From Alicyclobacillus fructus (lineage in GTDB: Bacteria > Bacillota > Bacilli > Alicyclobacillales > Alicyclobacillaceae): a DNA stretch of 58,753 nucleotides. Numbering within the stretch: the stretch's first letter is position 1; each line of letters starts with the position of its first letter. The DNA is taken from positions 1 to 58,753 of the forward strand of contig NZ_JAFMTY010000022.1 in NCBI RefSeq assembly GCF_017329605.1. The letters are read 5' to 3'. The notes beneath the pieces were generated by a model. That model was not told where the DNA came from. It worked only from the letters and a program-made list of their open reading frames with translations, and made no database searches. Positions 54,034-58,753 of the stretch are shown piece after piece. A program made the position numbers and the translations under genes.

Positions 54034-54288
54034 TTAGACATTGCCCTCGACGTCCGGCTTCAGGCCGAGGGTGTTCACCTGACCGTCGATAAACTCGAAG
54101 CTATCGAACAGCAGGCTCCAGATCTGCAGATTGTAGCTCATGATGTCGTAGTTGCCGCTCTTTCCAGCCTGAAACTTCATGTTGGCATCCCAGCCGCCGT
54201 TGTTGACTTGGCCGATGAACGTGCCTGCGTTCTGTTGCGGCGTCATGGAATTGTTTGCCCCGATAAAGACGAGCGCTGGAATGGCCAT
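54034..54288 (-). CDS. Array paralogue 3, ATG or ATT start
   Basis: An 84-residue family member from ATG 54288: PALVFIGANNS, MTPQQNAGTFIGQVNNGGWDAN, FDSFEFIDGQVNTLGLK. The tail lacks the first D of the DxD pattern found in the others. Here too an ATT (54280-54282) aligns with the Met of its relatives and is six bases after GAGGAG, while ATG 54288 touches that ribosome site and would rely on GTGAGGG further up. Function unknown. Confidence 0.72.
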   Translation of the reverse strand: MAIPALVFIGANNSMTPQQNAGTFIGQVNNGGWDANMKFQAGKSGNYDIMSYNLQIWSLLFDSFEFIDGQVNTLGLKPDVEGNV

Positions 54289-54327
54289 CTCCTCCCTCAC
54301 ACGTGCGAGCAGGACGAGGTGCCGTGC

Positions 54328-54576
54328 TCATAGGTTGTTGCCGATGACCGGCTTGGCGTCCGCGTCGTTAATGGCTCCGTCCACCACTTCGAAGCTGTCG
54401 AGATTGAGATTGTAGAAGCCGGGGCTCCAGTTGAAAAAGCCGAATTCGCCGCCGTGCGCCTGGCTCATTTTTCGGTTGGCGTCCCATCCTGCGAAGTTGT
54501 ATTCGCCGACGAAAGCACCCGCGTTTTGTTGAGGCGTGTTCATGAGGAGCGAACCGAGCAAGATGACGCTTGGCAT
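54328..54576 (-). CDS. Array paralogue 4
   Basis: An 82-residue family member with clear ATG and GGAGGGTTGAC upstream: MPSVILLGSLLMNTPQQNAG, GEYNFAGWDANRKMSQAHGG, LDSFEVVDGAINDADAK. It has AGWDAN where the others have GGWDAN. It is closest to paralogue 5 in the middle section (DANRKMS). Function unknown. Confidence 0.78.
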   Translation of the reverse strand: MPSVILLGSLLMNTPQQNAGAFVGEYNFAGWDANRKMSQAHGGEFGFFNWSPGFYNLNLDSFEVVDGAINDADAKPVIGNNL

Positions 54577-54615
54577 GTCAACCCTCCGCCTTCGTTCTGC
54601 CCGACTCGAATGCCG

Positions 54616-54864
54616 TTATCCATTGGCGCCCACGGTGAGCTTGAAGTCCGTGTCGTTGATGGCCCCATCCACCCCTTCGAAGTTGTCCACATTGACGTTC
54701 ACCATGCCGGCCAGGACGTTGAAGGCGCCGTACGTGCCGCTGTACGCGTTGGACATCTTCCGGTTGGCGTCCCATCCGCCGACATTTCCCTCGCCGAGAA
54801 AGATGCCTGCGTTTTGAACCGCAGCATCTGCGGCGGCCGTGCCAATCACGATGAGCGAAGGCAT
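54616..54864 (-). CDS. Array paralogue 5, first gene of the array
   Basis: An 82-residue family member, first in the transcript: MPSLIVIGTAAADAAVQNAG, GEGNVGGWDANRKMSNAYSG, VDNFEGVDGAINDTDFK. It has AAVQNAG instead of TPQQNAG. AAGGAGACGTTTC sets ATG 54864. Its promoter must lie in the 237-bp gap to the divergent glycosyltransferase gene, where no clear vegetative promoter is seen. Function unknown. Confidence 0.78.
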   Translation of the reverse strand: MPSLIVIGTAAADAAVQNAGIFLGEGNVGGWDANRKMSNAYSGTYGAFNVLAGMVNVNVDNFEGVDGAINDTDFKLTVGANG

Positions 54865-55101
54865 GAAACGTCTCCTTCCGTGGGCGAGGAGTCCGCACCC
54901 ATGTGTACAGCGTATGCCTGAGGCGGTTTGTCTCAATACGGCTCAGGCTGTGTTCCAAACGCGCGGATTCACCCTTTGCGATGTTCCTGTGTCGACGGTC
55001 ATCCGAATGGCGTATATCATGCGTATTTCGATTTGAAGGACTGACGATGAATCTTGGACTTGAATCGCGTGGTCCAAGATACCTGGGAGACGGAGAGATG
55101 A

Positions 55102-57024
55102 ATGGGTAACGCACGGAAGTTTCCAAGTGGGCAAATTCCCTTGGGCACGCTTATGGTGGAACGGGGGATTCTGACGTCTGAACAACTGGAAGCTGCTCTT
55201 CTCGAACAAGCTGCCACGGGCGGGCGCTTGGGTGACATCGTCGTGGCGCGAGGCTATGCGAAGCCGGTCGATGTCTACCGTGTTCTGGCGGAACAGCTCA
55301 AGCACGAGAGGGTGGTCTGGCCTCCTCGACTCCAAACCCTACGTAAGCTCCCAGAAGACGTGGCGCGAAGGCTGGGGGCAGTCGTGATCGATGAAGATGC
55401 ATCACAGATTTGGGTGGCTGTTCACGATATCCTGGACGAAGCGCGCATGCGAGAACTCACTAAGTATCTGGATAAGCCGATTCGTCAACAACTCGCTACC
55501 CGGTATGAACTTGACCAGCTTTGGAACCTGATTTACGCAGATGAAATGCGGTTCGAAAGCGTGGAGCGGCTCGCCGAAGAACAGCCTCAGAATTCGGCGT
55601 CTTTCCTACTGACCCGAGCACAAGTCGTGGTAGGTGTTTTGGTGCTGATTGCCCTGGGCACAGGCTTTGCCTTGGTGCCTCGGGCTACAGCTCTCGCCAT
55701 CAATTGGGTGTTGCAGCTTGGCTACGCGTTGTTCGCGTTGATGAAGGTCGTGATGCTCTATCGCGGTGCACAAGGGGAGGGCTTCGTTTCCGTTACGGGC
55801 GAGGACCTCGCGTCCCTGTCTGAACGAGAGTTGCCGACGTATACCATTCTTGTGCCGCTCTATCGCGAGGCGAACGTGTTGCCTGGTCTTCTGGAACACC
55901 TCATGCAGCTTGACTATCCGAAACACAAATTGGATATTCGCCTTCTGTTTGAAGAGGATGACCTCGAGACGCTGCAAGCGGCACGAGCCCTCTCGCCGCC
56001 GTACTACGTCTCATTTGTCGTCGTGCCGAAATCGTACCCACAGACGAAGCCCAAGGCGTGTAATTTCGGCTTGATCCATGCGCGCGGAGAGTTTGTGGTG
56101 ATTTATGATGCCGAAGATCGCCCGGAACTCGATCAATTAAAAAAGGTCATCGCAGCGTTTCGCAAGCTCCCCGCCGAGTATGCATGCGTGCAGGCGAAAC
56201 TGAACTATTACAATGCGAACCAGAACTTGCTTACCCGATGGTTTGCTCAGGAGTACAGCAACTGGTTCGGCATCTTGCTTCCCGGTGTGATGGCCATGAA
56301 TGTTCCGATTCCGCTTGGCGGCACCTCCAACCATTTTCGAACGGAGGTCTTGAGGAAAGTTGGCGCGTGGGATCCGTTCAATGTGACAGAGGACGCCGAT
56401 CTCGGCGTGCGGCTGTACAAACATGGATATCAGACGGCTTTGGTGGATTCCACGACGTGGGAAGAAGCCAATAGTCGCATTCGTTCTTGGATTCGACAGC
56501 GAGCCCGGTGGGTGAAAGGCTATCTCATCACATGGCTCGTGAACATGAGGCATCCAGTGCAACTGTGGCGGGATCTCGGCACGAAAGGCTTCTGGGGATT
56601 TCAGGCCATGATCCTCGGAACCCCGTTTTTACCCCTCGTGAACCCGTTCTTTTGGCTGTTGTTGATACTCTGGTTCGTGCGTCATGCGCCATGGATTCCG
56701 ACACTGTTTCCCGGCTTCATTTACTACTTAGCCTCTGTTCTGTTGTTCATCGGCAATTTTCTGTTTGTATACAGCAACATGGTCGGAATGTATCTCGAAG
56801 TTGAGAAGAGTCAGCGGCGTGGATCTGCGTTGTTGTCGTTCCGATTGGTGCTTTCGGCGATTCTCTCGCCGCTGTATTGGCTCCTTATGTCGGTCGCCAC
56901 GTATCGCGCGTTATGGGAGCTCATTCGCAGGCCGTTCCATTGGAACAAGACGCCGCATGGTTTGACGACCAGCAAGGTGCATCTCCCATCACAAGGAGCG
57001 TTCATGAGTGACACAATGGGTTGA
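55102..57024 (+). CDS. MshEN-domain membrane GT2 glycosyltransferase
   Basis: A 640-residue protein. Residues 1-140 look like a type II secretion ATPase N-terminal (MshEN) domain (IPLGTLMVERGILTSEQLEA, LGDIVVARGYA, PEDVARRLGAVVID), known elsewhere to bind c-di-GMP. Then come two helices, a GT2 domain (YTILVPLYREANVLPGLLEH, VIYDAEDRPE, TEDADLGVRL and RQRARWVKG) and four to five C-terminal helices. It is probably a processive or lipid-linked polysaccharide synthase switched by c-di-GMP. GGAGACGGAGAGATGA precedes ATG 55102. The next gene begins inside its 3' end. Confidence 0.87.
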   Translation: MGNARKFPSGQIPLGTLMVERGILTSEQLEAALLEQAATGGRLGDIVVARGYAKPVDVYRVLAEQLKHERVVWPPRLQTLRKLPEDVARRLGAVVIDEDASQIWVAVHDILDEARMRELTKYLDKPIRQQLATRYELDQLWNLIYADEMRFESVERLAEEQPQNSASFLLTRAQVVVGVLVLIALGTGFALVPRATALAINWVLQLGYALFALMKVVMLYRGAQGEGFVSVTGEDLASLSERELPTYTILVPLYREANVLPGLLEHLMQLDYPKHKLDIRLLFEEDDLETLQAARALSPPYYVSFVVVPKSYPQTKPKACNFGLIHARGEFVVIYDAEDRPELDQLKKVIAAFRKLPAEYACVQAKLNYYNANQNLLTRWFAQEYSNWFGILLPGVMAMNVPIPLGGTSNHFRTEVLRKVGAWDPFNVTEDADLGVRLYKHGYQTALVDSTTWEEANSRIRSWIRQRARWVKGYLITWLVNMRHPVQLWRDLGTKGFWGFQAMILGTPFLPLVNPFFWLLLILWFVRHAPWIPTLFPGFIYYLASVLLFIGNFLFVYSNMVGMYLEVEKSQRRGSALLSFRLVLSAILSPLYWLLMSVATYRALWELIRRPFHWNKTPHGLTTSKVHLPSQGAFMSDTMG

Positions 57025-58753
57025 ACTTCCCATGGAGAATGGATCCGTTCGGAGAAAAGACCGCAGTGGATGGGTCTTAGCTGTAATTGTGTTTGCGGCT
57101 GAGTTCATCTTCGGTTGCTATCTTTACGCAGTCAAGGGTGACATTCAAGAAGATGCCCTGAGCCGCGTAGCCAACGCATTTTACGTGTTGTTTAGCCGGA
57201 ATCCGCATCTGGGTGCGATTGGCTTTGTGTGGAATCCACTGCCGAGCATGTTTGAGTTGCCGCCGGTCGCATTGTGGCGTTGGTTTCCGCCCGTCGCTTC
57301 AGACGCGTTAGCTGGCGTTTTCATAACCTCCGTCGCATCTGCGGCCATCGCGTTCGCACTGCACCGAGCTCTCCTTTGGGCTGAGGTTTCGAAGACCACT
57401 TCCATTGTGGTCGTTTTGTGCCTTGCGCTGCACCCCTTCATGTTCCTCTACGGCGCAAACGGCATGAGCGAGATGATCTTTGCCTGCTTTCTGGTGATCT
57501 CTCTATTAAACTACCTGTCATGGAAAGATGACCGTGCCGTTTCAAGGCTGGTCATGGCAGGGTGTGCGCTTGCCATGGCGTTTTGGGCTCGCTACGAGGC
57601 CGTTGCCTTCGGCGTGGGGCTATTTGCCGTCGTGCTGTCGGACGCGCTGCGCCGCGCCCCGGCAGATGCACAGGTGCGCTTGCTCATGTCTCGCCGAGAC
57701 TACCGTCGATTCCGCCGTCAGGAGCGTTTGTGGTATGCCGCTGCCACGGCGCTCGTATTGCTCTTGCCAGCCGTATATTCGGGTATCATGTGGATGGTGC
57801 TTAATGCCGAGATTATGCACGATCCGCTTTACTTCCTGCACTCCGCGTATTCCAACTTGTCGCTGACCAGCATGCTCTCTTCCGCGTCCAAGTATCGCGC
57901 GATCGAGCATCATCCGGTTCGCGTTCTCCTGTTCATGTGGGAACGAATCTGGGTGTTTATGATTCCCGTGGGTATGTTGCTTGTCTACAGGCTCATTCGC
58001 GGTCGACTGGTCCGGTGGGAAACGTTACAACTGCTCGTGCTCGCTGCATCCATTCCATCGTTACAGTTCTTGCTACTCCTTCATGGGGCATCGTACGGGT
58101 GGTTGCGATTCTTCTTCTATCCGCTTCCGATTGCGGTTGCCTGGTGGACGTACGAAATGCGCTCGGATGCCCGACAATTGGAGCGACGTTGGCGTGAACT
58201 GGCGCAAGTTGCGATGGCCGCGTCCATTGTGATCTCTGGTGTGTTCACGGGGATCATCATGGAGCGAAATGCGAATGTTGCGCCGGAGGAATACAGTCTC
58301 CTTCACATGGACAAAAACGAGGTGATTCAACAGCTCCGAATCCAACAGCAAATTGCCCAGTATATCAATCAGGATCTCCCCCGCGCGACTGTTCTCATGG
58401 ATTCGTACTCTGCCTTCGATGTCATTCTCCATGTGCGGCAGCCGCGACATCTCGTGATTACGAGCGACTACGATTTTGCCAATGCGCTGCGCTACCCGTG
58501 GACACACCACGTACAGTATATACTTGTTCCAGATCCGGTAAATGGATATCAGTTTGATGCCGTAAACCGGATCTACCCGACGCTCTACGCCCATGGGGCG
58601 CCGTGGGTACGCCTGGAGAAGAGCTTCGGCACATGGAGACTCTACCGAGTACTTGAGCCTTTTGCAGAATCAAGAGCCCTTGTGCGGCAAGGGTTTTTCG
58701 AGCACAAAGAAGGACTTCACCCCAACTTGAGAGAAAGAAAATGGTATCCACCA
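57008..58753 (+). CDS. Multi-pass membrane glycosyltransferase-like protein (partial)
   Basis: The frame from GTG 57008 stays open for 582 codons to the window edge, so the C-terminus is missing. At least ten hydrophobic helices are seen (GWVLAVIVFAAEFIFG, TSIVVVLCLALHPFMFLYGA and others) with a soluble C-terminal part (INQDLPRATVLMDSYSAFDV). Topology and the early loop WNPLPSMFELPP resemble GT-C or PMT-like lipid-linked sugar transferases. AAGGAG nine bases upstream and a 17-base overlap with the GT2 gene indicate coupled translation and joint action in polysaccharide assembly. Specific substrate unknown. Confidence 0.75.
   Translation, partial: MTQWVELPMENGSVRRKDRSGWVLAVIVFAAEFIFGCYLYAVKGDIQEDALSRVANAFYVLFSRNPHLGAIGFVWNPLPSMFELPPVALWRWFPPVASDALAGVFITSVASAAIAFALHRALLWAEVSKTTSIVVVLCLALHPFMFLYGANGMSEMIFACFLVISLLNYLSWKDDRAVSRLVMAGCALAMAFWARYEAVAFGVGLFAVVLSDALRRAPADAQVRLLMSRRDYRRFRRQERLWYAAATALVLLLPAVYSGIMWMVLNAEIMHDPLYFLHSAYSNLSLTSMLSSASKYRAIEHHPVRVLLFMWERIWVFMIPVGMLLVYRLIRGRLVRWETLQLLVLAASIPSLQFLLLLHGASYGWLRFFFYPLPIAVAWWTYEMRSDARQLERRWRELAQVAMAASIVISGVFTGIIMERNANVAPEEYSLLHMDKNEVIQQLRIQQQIAQYINQDLPRATVLMDSYSAFDVILHVRQPRHLVITSDYDFANALRYPWTHHVQYILVPDPVNGYQFDAVNRIYPTLYAHGAPWVRLEKSFGTWRLYRVLEPFAESRALVRQGFFEHKEGLHPNLRERKWYPP

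Noticed and set aside
55002-55030. Sporulation sigma-K promoter for the paralogue array
   Set aside because: CATGATATA on the minus strand is one base from the -10 consensus, but no matching -35 could be placed with confidence.

Overview
The window looks like the chromosome of a moderately thermophilic, spore-forming Firmicute; Alicyclobacillus or a close relative is my best guess. The grounds are GC-rich coding sequence, strong Shine-Dalgarno sites, frequent GTG and TTG starts, a two-fold thioredoxin-type protein disulfide oxidoreductase typical of thermophiles, a YjcZ-type mini-protein, a BclA-like collagen protein, and PerR and cre-type control sites. Species identity is inference. All calls come from reading the sequence; no database search was run.

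Layout. 1-2101: a DUF1648-type membrane protein, a 34-residue YjcZ-like protein and a tRNA-Gly(TCC) with its own promoter. 2127-13965: an 11.8-kb integrated mobile element inserted in the 3' half of that tRNA gene and bounded by a perfect 49-bp direct repeat. It carries a primase-helicase, a Replic_Relax-type protein, two exported proteins and a translationally coupled trio made of an intact tyrosine recombinase, a shortened recombinase with no tyrosine nucleophile and a 163-aa unknown. Three copies of a complex repeat flank the primase gene, two direct upstream and one inverted downstream; this is the best candidate for an origin and for an undescribed element. 13979-18233: a probably frameshifted membrane gene, an ArsR-SRPBCC fusion with an operator inside its promoter, a protein disulfide oxidoreductase with a CsoR/CstR-like operator, and a PgaC/PgaD-like polysaccharide synthase pair.

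18510-34872 is a two-carbon/three-carbon acid and proline region: glcEFD-iclR, malate synthase, lactate permease, an alpha/beta hydrolase, an MFS transporter divergent from a second GlcD-type oxidase, then an unusual AAA+ regulator divergent from proline dehydrogenase plus an amino-acid permease. A shared inverted-repeat operator in front of glcE and between aceB and lctP suggests one IclR regulon that takes glycolate or lactate to glyoxylate or pyruvate and then to malate. 35050-42870: an acyl-CoA ligase, the perR/ahpCF peroxide defence unit, and a dehydrogenase/TIM-barrel/MFS operon probably for a sugar acid.

42910-53409: an MBL hydrolase and a LysR regulator; a surface locus (TPR glycosyltransferase, two proteins sharing one N-terminal domain, one of them collagen-like); an aldehyde dehydrogenase with a cre site; an amino-acid permease; a soluble chemoreceptor; and a PfpI protein. 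53453-54864 holds five tandem paralogous 82-residue proteins of unknown function, two of which appear to use ATT starts. The window ends with an MshEN-GT2 glycosyltransferase and a translationally coupled multi-pass membrane protein cut by the window edge.
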